A DNA stretch of 64,000 nucleotides from Flavobacterium ustbae (GCF_003946915.1 NZ_RPOC01000002.1:248001-312000), one strand, 5' to 3'. Shown: positions 1 through 8,701, numbered from the stretch's first letter. The notes: generated from the letters alone by a model not told the origin. Made by a program: numbers and translations.

Positions 1-1
1 A

Positions 2-1237
2 TTTATGATGTTCAATATCATGGAACGTCGCTTTAATATTTTTGGATTTCCTTTTTGGCCTCAGGATTTTTATCTCTTCGTGATTTCAATGCTTATCGGC
101 GTTGTATTTATACTTTTATTTACTGTTGTTTTTGGAAGAATTTTTTGTGGCTGGATCTGCCCGCAGACTATTTTTCTAGAAATGGTTTTTCGTCGAATCG
201 AATATTGGATTGATGGAGACAGAGGTTCTCAGACCCGTTTGGCAAGACAGGAATGGAATGCCGAAAAAATTAGAAAAAGAGTAACCAAGTGGCTTATTTT
301 CTTCTTAATCTCTTTTCTTATTGCAAATGTCTTTTTGGCTTATTTGGTAGGAAGCGACACATTATTCTTAATGATTGAGCAAGGACCAATACAGCAATCA
401 AGCAATTTTATCGCATTGCTAATATTTACTGGTGTTTTCTATTTTGTTTTTGTATGGTTTCGCGAACAAGTGTGTATAATTGCTTGTCCATACGGAAGAT
501 TACAAGGAGTTCTTTTAGATAATAAATCTATAAATGTTGCTTACGATTTTGTTCGAGGTGAAAAAGAAGAAGGCCGTGCAAAATTTAATAAAAAAGAAGA
601 TAGAGCATTAACAGGTAAAGGAGATTGTATAGATTGTCTTCAGTGTGTTCATGTGTGCCCAATGGGAATTGACATTAGAAATGGAACACAACTGGAATGT
701 ACAAACTGTACAGCTTGTATTGATGAATGTGATCATATTATGGAATCTGTAGGATTGCCAAAAGGTCTTATTCGTTATGCCTCTGAGGACGAAATTGTAA
801 AAAAAGAGCCTTTCAAGTTTACAGCAAGAATGAAAGGTTATACAGCAGTTCTCTTTATTCTATTGAGTATTTTTGTTGGAATGCTGTTTTTAAGAACAAA
901 TGTTCAGGCAGTAATTTTACGTTTGCCAGGTCAGTTATTTCAGCATAATGGGGAAAAAATCAGTAATGTTTACACTTATAAAATTGTAAATAAAACAATG
1001 AAAGATTACAACGATATTCATTTTGAATTAATTGATCAGAAGGGAGAAATAAAAAATGTCGGAAAGAAACATTTTAAAATAAATAAAGAAGGAATTTCTC
1101 AAGGTACATTGTTTATCGAAATAGAGGAAGTTTTATTAGAAAGTGATAAAACAAAAGTAAAAATAGGAGTTTATAACGGTTCTGAACTCCTGGAAACAAC
1201 AACTACAAATTTCTTAGGACCACGAAGTTTTAACTAA
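2..1237 (+). CDS. ccoG: Cytochrome c oxidase accessory protein CcoG (5'-truncated by window edge)
   Basis: Membrane-bound ferredoxin-like protein of the FixG/CcoG family, involved in copper handling and assembly of cbb3-type cytochrome oxidase. The frame is open to the window edge and the first visible Met lies inside the family's N-terminal membrane region, so the true start is upstream. Visible are transmembrane segments near residues 22-45, 93-115 and 135-155, the CGWICPQT motif near residue 47, and a double 4Fe-4S ferredoxin region at about 208-247 (CIDCLQCVHVCP, then CTNCTACIDEC). A last membrane helix near 280-300 precedes an immunoglobulin-like C-terminal domain. It is followed 12 nt later by ccoH, so these are the distal genes of a cco operon whose catalytic subunits lie outside the window. 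Confidence 0.95.
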   Translation, partial: FMMFNIMERRFNIFGFPFWPQDFYLFVISMLIGVVFILLFTVVFGRIFCGWICPQTIFLEMVFRRIEYWIDGDRGSQTRLARQEWNAEKIRKRVTKWLIFFLISFLIANVFLAYLVGSDTLFLMIEQGPIQQSSNFIALLIFTGVFYFVFVWFREQVCIIACPYGRLQGVLLDNKSINVAYDFVRGEKEEGRAKFNKKEDRALTGKGDCIDCLQCVHVCPMGIDIRNGTQLECTNCTACIDECDHIMESVGLPKGLIRYASEDEIVKKEPFKFTARMKGYTAVLFILLSIFVGMLFLRTNVQAVILRLPGQLFQHNGEKISNVYTYKIVNKTMKDYNDIHFELIDQKGEIKNVGKKHFKINKEGISQGTLFIEIEEVLLESDKTKVKIGVYNGSELLETTTTNFLGPRSFN

Positions 1238-1249
1238 AATTATTAGATT

Positions 1250-1699
1250 ATGAAATTTAATTGGGGAACTGGAATTGTCATTGCATTTGGATTGTTTATG
1301 ACATTTATATTATATTTTGTTTTTGAAGTGCAGTCAAATTCTAAATACGATAACGATTTGGTTGTAGAAGAATATTACAAACACGATACACATTTTCAGG
1401 AAGAAATGGCCAGAATTCAAAATGCACATGATTTGCAACATAAGCCAATAATTAAATATACAGATAACGGCGTAGCTGTAACTTTTCCTGCAGGATTTGA
1501 AAGTGATAAAGTGAAAGGGAATATTCAATTGTATAGACCATCAAATAAAAAATTTGACTTTAATACTCAAATTGCTTTAACCAATTCTGAAATAATTATT
1601 CCGCAGAAAAAATTATTAAAAGGGCGTTGGGATGTTAACATGGAGTGGCAGTATGAAGGCAAAAAATATCTTACTAAAGAAGTTATTTACGTAAACTAA
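1250..1699 (+). CDS. ccoH: FixH/CcoH family protein
   Basis: A 149-residue single-pass membrane protein. It has one N-terminal helix (residues 6-26) followed by an extracytoplasmic domain containing YYKHDTHFQEEMARI, a pattern typical of FixH. In known systems FixH/CcoH helps the cbb3 oxidase subunits assemble. It sits 12 nt after ccoG and 5 nt before the SafE-like permease gene, so co-transcription is very likely. The match rests on size, topology and operon position more than on catalytic residues. Confidence 0.88.
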   Translation: MKFNWGTGIVIAFGLFMTFILYFVFEVQSNSKYDNDLVVEEYYKHDTHFQEEMARIQNAHDLQHKPIIKYTDNGVAVTFPAGFESDKVKGNIQLYRPSNKKFDFNTQIALTNSEIIIPQKKLLKGRWDVNMEWQYEGKKYLTKEVIYVN

Positions 1700-1704
1700 A
1701 TAAA

Positions 1705-2406
1705 ATGTTATTTTCAGCTTTCTTTTTGGGTTTAATCAGTAGTCTGCATTGTGTTGGAATGTGTGGACCAATTGCTATGATGCTTCCTGTTGACAGGCAA
1801 AATGAAGCCAAAAAGGTAACGCAGATTATGACCTATCATTTCGGGCGATTAGCTGCTTATTCTATAATTGGGCTAATATTTGGTTTACTCGGAAGAGGTT
1901 TCTTTCTTGCGGGATTACAGCAAAAAATGTCCATAATTATCGGAGTAATTATGATTATTGTAGTTTTGATTCCGGAAAAGAAATTTGCTCAGTATAATTT
2001 TTCTAAACCTGTTTACAAAATCATTTCAAAGATTAAAACCAATCTTGGAGGCCAGTTTAAAAAAAAGAGCTACAAATCTTTATTTACAATTGGTCTGTTA
2101 AACGGATTTTTACCATGCGGTATGGTGTACGTAGCTTTATTTGGAGCAATTGCAATGCAAAGCGCAAGTTATGGTATTCTTTACATGTTTTTATTCGGAA
2201 TAGGAACTATTCCACTAATGACTTTTGTTGTTTATGTGAATACATTATTGCGATTGCCATTTCGAAATAAAATTCAAAAGGCAATTCCGTATGTAGCAGT
2301 TATAATTGGAGTATTATTTATCCTTCGAGGACTAGGATTAGGAATTCCGTATATTTCTCCTTCAAATATGAGCTTATTTGTGCAACAGACTCCAAACTGT
2401 CACTAA
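1705..2406 (+). CDS. Sulfite exporter TauE/SafE-like permease of the cco cluster
   Basis: A polytopic membrane protein of 233 residues with about six hydrophobic segments. Its N-terminus carries HCVGMCGP, and GFLPCGMVY lies near residue 132; these Cys-containing helices mark the branch of the TauE/SafE superfamily that is regularly the last gene of flavobacterial cco operons. That placement suggests metal (probably copper) transport for oxidase maturation rather than sulfite export, but this is inference from context. The gene converges on hemN with only 44 nt between the stop codons. Confidence 0.85.
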   Translation: MLFSAFFLGLISSLHCVGMCGPIAMMLPVDRQNEAKKVTQIMTYHFGRLAAYSIIGLIFGLLGRGFFLAGLQQKMSIIIGVIMIIVVLIPEKKFAQYNFSKPVYKIISKIKTNLGGQFKKKSYKSLFTIGLLNGFLPCGMVYVALFGAIAMQSASYGILYMFLFGIGTIPLMTFVVYVNTLLRLPFRNKIQKAIPYVAVIIGVLFILRGLGLGIPYISPSNMSLFVQQTPNCH

Positions 2407-2415
2407 GTAAAACTT

Positions 2416-2435
2416 AAACTAAACTAAACTAAACT
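2416..2435. repeat. Short tandem repeat, AAACT x4
   Basis: Four perfect copies of AAACT lie between the convergent stop codons of the SafE-like gene and hemN, flanked by degenerate CTTAAA units. No obvious GC-rich terminator is present here. Confidence 0.8.
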
Positions 2436-2450
2436 TAAAACTAACTACCC

Positions 2451-3815
2451 TTAGACAGTCATCGAAAACAAATTTGTTTCCGGTGACTTTCTTTTTAGAT
2501 GTAAATCAAAAGCCATACAAATATTACGGACAAAAGGCCTTCCTTCTTTTGTAATTTTTATTTTATTATTTTCAATAACAATTAAGTTGTCGTTTTCGAT
2601 TTCTTGTAAAGCATTTAGAACTTCTGGGAGTTCAGTAAAACTTAAATGTTCTGCGGTCCAAGAAGTTTCCAATTCGCACGTTAAATTGAGAATGTGTTTT
2701 CTAATGATAAGATCTTCATCATTTAAAATATGACCTTTTACAACAGGAAGTTGATTTGATTCTAAAATTTCATAGTATTCTTCGATGCTTTTTGTGTTTT
2801 GCGCAAAGCTGTACCAGCTGTCACTTATGGAGGAAACACCAAGACCAATCATCACTTGAGTTTTTGAGGCGCTGTAGCCCATAAAGTTTCTGTGTAAATT
2901 TCCGTTGTGAGCGGCTTTATATAGACTGTCTTCTGCTAATGCAAAATGATCCATTCCAATTTCGTGATAACCGTTTTGTATAAGAAGTTTTTTCCCAGTT
3001 TCGTATAGTTTTCTTTTTTCAGCATCTTTTGGGAGATTTTCTTCGTTAAAACCACGTTGTCCGTTTCCTTTTATCCAAGGTACGTGTGCGTAGCTGTAAA
3101 AAGCTAATCGATCTGGTTTTAATGAATTTGTTTTTTCAACCGTATCAATTACATCTTCTATGGTTTGAAAAGGAAGTCCAAAGATGATGTCATGTCCAAT
3201 TGAAGTATAGCCAATTTCTTTTGCCCAAAAGGTTACTTTAGCAACATTATGAAAAGGCTGGATTCTATTGATAGCTTTTTGAACCGTAGCCGAATAATCC
3301 TGAACTCCAAAACTTACGCGACGAAATCCTAAATCGTATAATTTTTTAAGCTGTTCGTAAGTTGTATTATTTGGATGCCCTTCAAAACTAAATTCATGAT
3401 TTTCTGCTTTTACTGCATGATCGAAAATTCCGTTAATAAGACTTTCTAAGTTCTCTTTAGAAAAGAAAGTTGGGGTTCCTCCGCCTAAATGTATTTCCTT
3501 AATTTTTGGTTTTTCGGATAGTAAATTACAATACATAGTCCATTCTTTTAGAACAGCCTGAATGTATTTTTCCTCAACGGAGTGATTTTTGGTAATGCGC
3601 TTATTGCATCCGCAAAAAGTACACATGCTTTCACAGAAAGGAAGATGAATATATAAACTGATTCCGTTTTTTGAATTGCTTTCAGAAAATGATTTTTTCA
3701 AAGTAGTAATCCATTTTTCTGTTGTAAAGCCAGCTTCATTCCAATAAGGAACTGTCGGATAACTAGTATATCTTGGACCTGGGACATTGTATTTTTGAGT
3801 CAAAGAAATTTTCAT
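2451..3815 (-). CDS. hemN: Oxygen-independent coproporphyrinogen III dehydrogenase
   Basis: Radical-SAM enzyme that converts coproporphyrinogen III to protoporphyrinogen IX without oxygen, a haem synthesis step needed under low oxygen. The N-terminus NVPGPRYTSYPTVPYWNE is characteristic of HemN, and the cluster-binding motif C-x3-C-x2-C appears as CESMCTFCGC near residue 63. GGGTPTFF follows at about 111. The start is set at the ATG at 3815 (454 aa), because the eight residues upstream do not look like the family. Haem supply fits the neighbouring cbb3 assembly genes. A palindrome of the Crp/Fnr type lies 58 nt upstream of the start. Confidence 0.93.
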   Translation of the reverse strand: MKISLTQKYNVPGPRYTSYPTVPYWNEAGFTTEKWITTLKKSFSESNSKNGISLYIHLPFCESMCTFCGCNKRITKNHSVEEKYIQAVLKEWTMYCNLLSEKPKIKEIHLGGGTPTFFSKENLESLINGIFDHAVKAENHEFSFEGHPNNTTYEQLKKLYDLGFRRVSFGVQDYSATVQKAINRIQPFHNVAKVTFWAKEIGYTSIGHDIIFGLPFQTIEDVIDTVEKTNSLKPDRLAFYSYAHVPWIKGNGQRGFNEENLPKDAEKRKLYETGKKLLIQNGYHEIGMDHFALAEDSLYKAAHNGNLHRNFMGYSASKTQVMIGLGVSSISDSWYSFAQNTKSIEEYYEILESNQLPVVKGHILNDEDLIIRKHILNLTCELETSWTAEHLSFTELPEVLNALQEIENDNLIVIENNKIKITKEGRPFVRNICMAFDLHLKRKSPETNLFSMTV

Positions 3816-3866
3816 AACGACGGATTTAGTTTTCCTCAAAATTAAAACTTCAACCTAAGACATAAA

Positions 3867-3880
3867 ATGACAAATGTCAT
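3867..3880. promoter_or_regulatory. Crp/Fnr-family operator candidate upstream of hemN
   Basis: ATGAC-AAAT-GTCAT: perfect 5-bp arms with a 4-nt spacer, the symmetry of FNR/DNR-type sites (TTGAY-N4-RTCAA). It is centred about 58 nt before the hemN ATG. Confidence 0.6.
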
Positions 3881-3896
3881 AAAACTTGTAAAAAAA

Positions 3897-3922
3897 AAGA
3901 GACTCAAATTGAGCCTCTTTTA
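3897..3922 (-). terminator. Rho-independent terminator after the small membrane protein gene
   Basis: Stem of eleven pairs with one mismatch (AAGAGACTCAA against TTGAGCCTCTT) and a T/A tract on each side, just 3' of the minus-strand gene ending at 3936. Confidence 0.7.
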
Positions 3923-3935
3923 TTGAATTAAATAA

Positions 3936-4412
3936 CTAACGTGATATAGAATCTTGGATGATTTTAAGCCATTTTTTCGCAAACTGATGATCTTGATAAA
4001 CGCTGATTTGTTTAATACGATCGTCATCAAAATCATAGAATGGAATTATTATTTTTTTTGAAGTTCCTTTTTCTTGAAATTCAAAATCAATTTTAATAAT
4101 TGTGTCAGAACCAGCATCTGTTGTTGGAATTAATTTGCATGATGCAATTGTATTTAAATCCACATAAGTTGATTCTTGCTGATTTGGATTGAAATTCATT
4201 AAAATGAACTTATTGTTTTTTTGATCAATCGTTAAGGTTTTATTATTGATTGATTCTGTCAAATCAAAATCTTCTGGATGAGTTGGATTGAATCTTTTTT
4301 TGATGTTTAGAATTCTTGATTTGCTTGCTGCAGACGAACGTGCAGAAAAATATACTGGGATAGCGACAATAATTAGAATCACAATACCCATAATTGTGGT
4401 AGTAGTTTCCAT
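3936..4412 (-). CDS. Membrane-anchored hypothetical protein
   Basis: A 158-residue protein I do not recognise. Residues 7-24 form one transmembrane helix (IMGIVILIIVAIPVYFSA), followed by a basic stretch and a soluble domain of alternating beta-like segments (LTIDQKNNKFILMNF, then SCKLIPTTDA, then IIKIDFEFQEKG). The fold may be a PH-like or bacterial PH domain, but no motif proves it. It is monocistronic, with its own terminator. Confidence 0.7.
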   Translation of the reverse strand: METTTTIMGIVILIIVAIPVYFSARSSAASKSRILNIKKRFNPTHPEDFDLTESINNKTLTIDQKNNKFILMNFNPNQQESTYVDLNTIASCKLIPTTDAGSDTIIKIDFEFQEKGTSKKIIIPFYDFDDDRIKQISVYQDHQFAKKWLKIIQDSISR

Positions 4413-4519
4413 AATGTTTTAATGAAATAAATAAATGATAGAGATAAACGGTTCTCAGATTGAAAACGGTTTCTTAGATAAGTGAAGAATAAATCTTCAA
4501 ATGAAAATCAAGTATTTAT

Positions 4520-4867
4520 TTACCAGAAAAAATGGAAAGCATAGAGTATGACTGAAACCTTTTTACATTGAGTTGTAAAGAGTTTAGTATAAGCTGTAGT
4601 GTTTGTAACGGTTTGATGCTGTGGTATTAGCGGCAAAAGTGTATCAAAACATTTAATTATTCCAATCGGATTAGTTTTGATGTTTGCTACAAACTGATAG
4701 CTGCCCTGAGGCTGAATAAATGCTGATGAATCGAGAATGTCTTTGCCAAAATTGGTGTCCGACTTTTCCGTTTCAATTACGCTTACAGAGGTCTGGTTCG
4801 CTTGATAAGCAAACAATCCCGCAAGTAAGAGCGTAATAAAAATAACGGTTTTATGAATCCAATTCAT
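4520..4867 (-). CDS. Small secreted hypothetical protein
   Basis: A 115-residue protein with an N-terminal signal or anchor helix (residues 8-21, IFITLLLAGLFAYQ) and no known motif. Two Cys residues in the C-terminal half could pair. The last residues are hydrophobic and aromatic (VILYAFHFFW). No function can be assigned. It is retained because of its plausible signal sequence and spacing rather than from family recognition. Confidence 0.55.
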   Translation of the reverse strand: MNWIHKTVIFITLLLAGLFAYQANQTSVSVIETEKSDTNFGKDILDSSAFIQPQGSYQFVANIKTNPIGIIKCFDTLLPLIPQHQTVTNTTAYTKLFTTQCKKVSVILYAFHFFW

Positions 4868-4927
4868 GACGGCGAATTTAAGTCATAAAACGCAATTAAA
4901 GAAATTTTATAGAATTAATTAACACTC

Positions 4928-4957
4928 AAAAAAAGCCCTCAGTTTAGACTGGGGTTT
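4928..4957 (-). terminator. Terminator downstream of doxX
   Basis: Stem CCCCAGT/ACTGAGGG around CTAA, with a T tract when read on the minus strand. Confidence 0.65.
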
Positions 4958-4963
4958 GAGAGG

Positions 4964-5386
4964 TTATTGTTGCATTTTAAAATAATAGTCTGCAGAATGT
5001 TTGCCGCTTCCATAAAAGAGGAAGAATATACAGACTAATAAAACGACTAATGCTAGAATTAAACTTTCAGAGTGCATTTGTCCCATAAAGTTAACAAGGA
5101 CTGCACCGAATAAAATTGGTAATTGAGCTGCGATTGCCCATCTGGTCAAAAGGCCGAAAATAATCATTATACCACCAATCATGTGAGCTGGAGCAATGTA
5201 ATGCAGCATAAACATACCTCCTCCAAACTTGTCAATCGGGGAAATTAAATCATGCAGGTATTGAATATTGGTGACGAAAGAGACTCCTTTCATAAATAAA
5301 AATCCACCCAAAACAATACGTACTAAATCAACTGGTAAATAAGTGTGCGAATTTGCCCATTTATTCAAACTTTTTACATTTTCCAT
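4964..5386 (-). CDS. DoxX family integral membrane protein
   Basis: A 140-residue protein with four predicted transmembrane helices (about residues 19-37, 62-82, 86-103 and 109-127). The first helix region, VDLVRIVLGGFLFMKGVSF, is the DoxX signature. Family members are linked with thiol and oxidative stress handling or act as quinone-linked membrane partners; the exact role here is unknown. The start codon is preceded within 10 nt by a large inverted repeat that could be an operator. Confidence 0.85.
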   Translation of the reverse strand: MENVKSLNKWANSHTYLPVDLVRIVLGGFLFMKGVSFVTNIQYLHDLISPIDKFGGGMFMLHYIAPAHMIGGIMIIFGLLTRWAIAAQLPILFGAVLVNFMGQMHSESLILALVVLLVCIFFLFYGSGKHSADYYFKMQQ

Positions 5387-5395
5387 GATGCTGTG

Positions 5396-5434
5396 TGATT
5401 AAAAATTATATACTAAGGTACTAATTTTTAATCA
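5396..5434. promoter_or_regulatory. Operator-like inverted repeat upstream of doxX
   Basis: Perfect 13-bp arms TGATTAAAAATTA (5396-5408) and TAATTTTTAATCA (5422-5434) enclose TACTAAGGTA, itself a TAC/GTA dyad. MarR/HxlR-type regulators of DoxX and quinone-stress genes bind TAC...GTA dyads, so this is a plausible repressor site. Confidence 0.55.
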
Positions 5435-5508
5435 GATATTTATTTTTAACACCTTGAAAATTAGTTTTTTGCTTTTTATTTAACGTGTTTTTGAGAATTC
5501 TTAAATCA

Positions 5509-7137
5509 CTAAACTTGAATAACTCCTAAATTAAATGGTTTTTGAATAGGAGCGTGGTTTGCCGCTTCGATTCCCATAGAAATCCAATTACGAGTTTCTA
5601 ATGGATCAATAATGGCATCTGTCCAAAGTCTTGAAGCGGCATAATACGGAGAAGTCTGTTCGTCGTAACGAGCTTTAATCTTGTTGAATAGTTCTGTTTC
5701 TTTCTCTTCATCGACGTTTTCTCCTTTCGCTTTAAGCGAAGAAGCTTCAATTTGAGCCAGTACTTTTGCAGCTTGAGTTCCGCCCATTACGGCAAGTTCG
5801 GCACTTGGCCAAGCAAAAATTAGTCTAGGATCATACGCTTTTCCGCACATGGCATAATTTCCTGCTCCATAAGAATTTCCAACTATTACGGTAAATTTCG
5901 GAACAACAGAATTGCTGACCGCATTTACCATTTTGGCACCATCTTTTATAATGCCACCATGTTCAGATTTTGAACCTACCATAAATCCTGTAACGTCTTG
6001 TAAAAATACTAGCGGAATCTTTTTCTGATTGCAGTTGGCAATGAAGCGTGTGGCCTTGTCGGCACTGTCAGAATAAATAATACCACCAAACTGCATTTCA
6101 CCTTTTTTAGTTTTTACCACTTTTCTTTGGTTCGCAATAATTCCGACTGCCCAGCCATCAATTCTAGCGTAACCTGTAATTAAAGATTGACCGTAGCTTT
6201 CTTTGTAAGCTTCAAATTCTGAATTATCGACCAAACGTTTGATGATTTCCATCATATCATATTGTTCCGTTCTGGCTTTTGGCAGTATTCCGTAAATATC
6301 ATTTGGTTCTAAAGCTGGTTTTTCTGCTTTTATTCGGTTGTAGCCTGCTTTGTCAAAATCACCAATTTTGTCTACAATATTTTTGATTTTGTCTAAAGCA
6401 TCTTTATCATCTTTTGCTTTATAATCGGTAACGCCTGAAATTTCACAATGTGTTGTGGCTCCGCCTAAAGTTTCATTATCAATAGTTTCGCCAATTGCAG
6501 CTTTTACCAGATAGCTTCCTGCAAGGAAAATACTACCCGTTTTATCAACAATTAAAGCCTCGTCACTCATGATAGGAAGATAAGCGCCTCCAGCAACACA
6601 GCTTCCCATAACGGCAGCAATTTGGGTAATTCCTAAGCTGCTCATTTGGGCGTTGTTTCTAAATATTCGTCCGAAGTGTTCTTTGTCTGGAAAGATTTCA
6701 TCCTGCATTGGCAGATAAACTCCTGCGCTGTCTACAAGATAAATGATAGGTAGTCGGTTTTCCATTGCGATTTCTTGAGCACGAAGGTTTTTCTTTCCGG
6801 TTATAGGAAACCAGGCACCGGCTTTTACCGTTGCATCATTGGCTACAACAATACATTGTTTTCCTTTTATATAACCAATTTTAACTACTACGCCGCCTGA
6901 AGGACAGCCACCATGTTCTAGATACATTCCTTCGCCTGCAAATCCGCCAATTTCAATACTTTTAGAATTTTCATCCAATAAATAAGCAATTCTTTCTCGA
7001 GCGGTCATTTTGCCTTCAGCATGCAGTTTTTCGATTCTTTTTTCTCCACCGCCCAATTTTACTTTGGCAAATTTTTGTTTTAAATCAGAAAGAAGTAATT
7101 TATTGTGATCTTCGTTTTTATTGAAGTTTAAATCCAT
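5509..7137 (-). CDS. Acyl-CoA carboxylase carboxyltransferase (beta) subunit
   Basis: A 542-residue carboxyltransferase of the propionyl-/methylcrotonyl-CoA carboxylase type, which moves the carboxyl group from biotin to an acyl-CoA. Both crotonase-like halves are present: the N half with MTARERIAYLLDE (about 44), GVVVKIGYIKGK and the oxyanion-hole region GSCVAGGAYLPIMSDE near 178; the C half with DVTGFMVGSKSEHGGIIKDG (about 385) and NSYGAGNYAMCGKAYDPR near 423. The sequence looks closest to the methylcrotonyl-CoA (leucine breakdown) branch. The matching biotin carboxylase subunit is not adjacent, so it must lie elsewhere. A Crp/Fnr-like palindrome is centred 96 nt before the ATG. Confidence 0.9.
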   Translation of the reverse strand: MDLNFNKNEDHNKLLLSDLKQKFAKVKLGGGEKRIEKLHAEGKMTARERIAYLLDENSKSIEIGGFAGEGMYLEHGGCPSGGVVVKIGYIKGKQCIVVANDATVKAGAWFPITGKKNLRAQEIAMENRLPIIYLVDSAGVYLPMQDEIFPDKEHFGRIFRNNAQMSSLGITQIAAVMGSCVAGGAYLPIMSDEALIVDKTGSIFLAGSYLVKAAIGETIDNETLGGATTHCEISGVTDYKAKDDKDALDKIKNIVDKIGDFDKAGYNRIKAEKPALEPNDIYGILPKARTEQYDMMEIIKRLVDNSEFEAYKESYGQSLITGYARIDGWAVGIIANQRKVVKTKKGEMQFGGIIYSDSADKATRFIANCNQKKIPLVFLQDVTGFMVGSKSEHGGIIKDGAKMVNAVSNSVVPKFTVIVGNSYGAGNYAMCGKAYDPRLIFAWPSAELAVMGGTQAAKVLAQIEASSLKAKGENVDEEKETELFNKIKARYDEQTSPYYAASRLWTDAIIDPLETRNWISMGIEAANHAPIQKPFNLGVIQV

Positions 7138-7226
7138 GATAGAATATTGATTTTGTAAAATAGTAGTGGCTAATTTACAAAATCAATTGAAATAAAAGGG
7201 ATAAGATTATTTTGAAAATAAGAATT

Positions 7227-7240
7227 TTGACAAAAGTCAT
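7227..7240. promoter_or_regulatory. Crp/Fnr-family operator candidate upstream of the carboxyltransferase
   Basis: TTGAC-AAAA-GTCAT, the same TGAC-N4-GTCA core as the site upstream of hemN, directly abutting the lpxD terminator. Confidence 0.5.
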
Positions 7241-7273
7241 AAAAAAAACTGAAGCAAAGCTTCAGTTTTTTTT
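7241..7273. terminator. Bidirectional-looking terminator after lpxD
   Basis: CTGAAGC-AAA-GCTTCAG hairpin with eight A before and eight T after. It lies beyond the tandem array downstream of lpxD. Confidence 0.85.
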
Positions 7274-7388
7274 AGAACCTTAGAACCTTAGAACCTTAGA
7301 ACCTTAGAACCTTAGAACCTTAGAACCTTAGAACCTTAGAACCTTAGAACCTTAGAACCTTAGAACCTTAGAACCTTAGAACCTTAGA
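7273..7388. repeat. 8-bp tandem array TAGAACCT, 14.5 copies
   Basis: Fourteen perfect head-to-tail copies (7273-7384) plus a half unit that abuts the lpxD stop codon at 7389. No copy differs, which suggests recent expansion by slippage. There are no spacers, so this is not a CRISPR. Confidence 0.97.
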
Positions 7389-8390
7389 TCATTTCTTTGA
7401 ATCACAAACCATTCTTTTTAAAATTGCCCATTGTTTTAAAGCATCACGAGCTTCAACAGCTGGATATCCCAGCATTGTTTTTCCCGCAGTCACATCTCCT
7501 GTCACGCCCGATCCAGCACCAATTACAGCACCGTCGCCAATTGTTGTATGGTCTTTTATAGAAGCACTGCCGCCAATTATAACGCCATTTCCTAATGTTA
7601 CAGATCCTGCGAGGCCACTATTTCCAGCCATAATACAAAACTTGCCTAATTTACTGTTATGCCCAATTTGAACTAAATTATCTATTTTACAGCCATCTCC
7701 AAGAATCGTAGAGCTAAATTTACCGCGATCGACACAAGTATTGGCTCCAATTTCTACACAATTTCCTATAATTACATTTCCGATTTGAGGAATTTTAACC
7801 AACCCTTTTTCTGTACAAGGTCTAAAGCCAAAACCGTCAGCGCCAATAGTAGCATTTGGATGAATGATGCAGTCATTTCCGATGTGACAACGCTCGCGTA
7901 TAACTGCTCCTGACCAAATCGTTGTATTTCTTCCGATGGTACATTCATCTAAAATAGTAACATTTGGATATAATATTGAACCTGCACCAATTTCAACTTT
8001 TGGACCTACATAACATCCTGGACCAATCTTGACACCTTCGCCAATAATGGCTGTTTCATCAATAATGGCTGTTTTGTGAATGTCATTGCGAAATAGAGGA
8101 GCGGGTGGAGCAAAAAGGGCTAAAATTTGAGACATTGCCAAATCGGCATTTTTTACTTTAATGAAGGCGCGATTTTCGCCAGGCTCTATAGAAATGTCTT
8201 CGTTAACAACAGCTACAGAAGCATTGGAAGCTAACCAGTATTTTTCATATTTTTTGTTTCCTATAAACGAAATTTCTGAAGTTGTAGCCTTTTCAAGCTG
8301 CTCAGTAGCGGTTATATTTTGAGTTGTTGCGCCATAAATTACGCCATTTATTATTTCGTTAATTTCTTGAATTGAATAGGATTTCGTCAA
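7389..8390 (-). CDS. lpxD: UDP-3-O-acylglucosamine N-acyltransferase LpxD
   Basis: Transfers a 3-hydroxyacyl chain to UDP-3-O-acylglucosamine in lipid A synthesis. The protein has an N-terminal uridine-binding domain (to about residue 100), then a left-handed beta helix of hexapeptide repeats (about 105-290), then a short helical tail. Landmarks are [13 protein letters not shown] near residue 178 and QIGHNSKLG near 242, whose His matches the family's catalytic base. The length (333 aa) is normal. Flavobacteria often carry an additional LpxD-like paralogue; no lpxA or lpxC is adjacent here, so this may be the stand-alone copy. Confidence 0.9.
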   Translation of the reverse strand: MTKSYSIQEINEIINGVIYGATTQNITATEQLEKATTSEISFIGNKKYEKYWLASNASVAVVNEDISIEPGENRAFIKVKNADLAMSQILALFAPPAPLFRNDIHKTAIIDETAIIGEGVKIGPGCYVGPKVEIGAGSILYPNVTILDECTIGRNTTIWSGAVIRERCHIGNDCIIHPNATIGADGFGFRPCTEKGLVKIPQIGNVIIGNCVEIGANTCVDRGKFSSTILGDGCKIDNLVQIGHNSKLGKFCIMAGNSGLAGSVTLGNGVIIGGSASIKDHTTIGDGAVIGAGSGVTGDVTAGKTMLGYPAVEARDALKQWAILKRMVCDSKK

Positions 8391-8701
8391 TTTAGCTAAA
8401 TAGATTTAGGGTTAATTTTTGCCAAATAAAATGAATAAGATTTGAATAAACAAATTGTTGTTTTGACGTTTTTTAAAAAATATTTAAAATAACAGTTCGA
8501 ATATTACAAAATTAACATTCTACCTATTAAAGTTTTGATTTTTTTATATTTTAGTCTTTTTATTTAGTATTTATTTTCTTATAGATCTGTTTGTTAATTT
8601 TAAAAAGTGCTGATTATTAATAATTTGTAATTTTTATTTAAGACAAAAAAAAGCGATTCACTTTTTAAGAGAATCGCTTTTTTGTATAGAGTGATGTTAG
8701 T
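8391..8701. other. Intergenic spacer lpxD-msrB
   Basis: AT-rich and without a credible gene. It holds the lpxD upstream region and, near its right end, the msrB terminator. Confidence 0.7.
8645..8683 (-). terminator. Terminator after msrB
   Basis: Stem AAGCGATTC/GAATCGCTT with A and T tracts on either side. Confidence 0.85.

Noticed and set aside
7273-7388. CRISPR array
   Set aside because: Repeats are 8 bp and contiguous, with no spacers and no cas genes.
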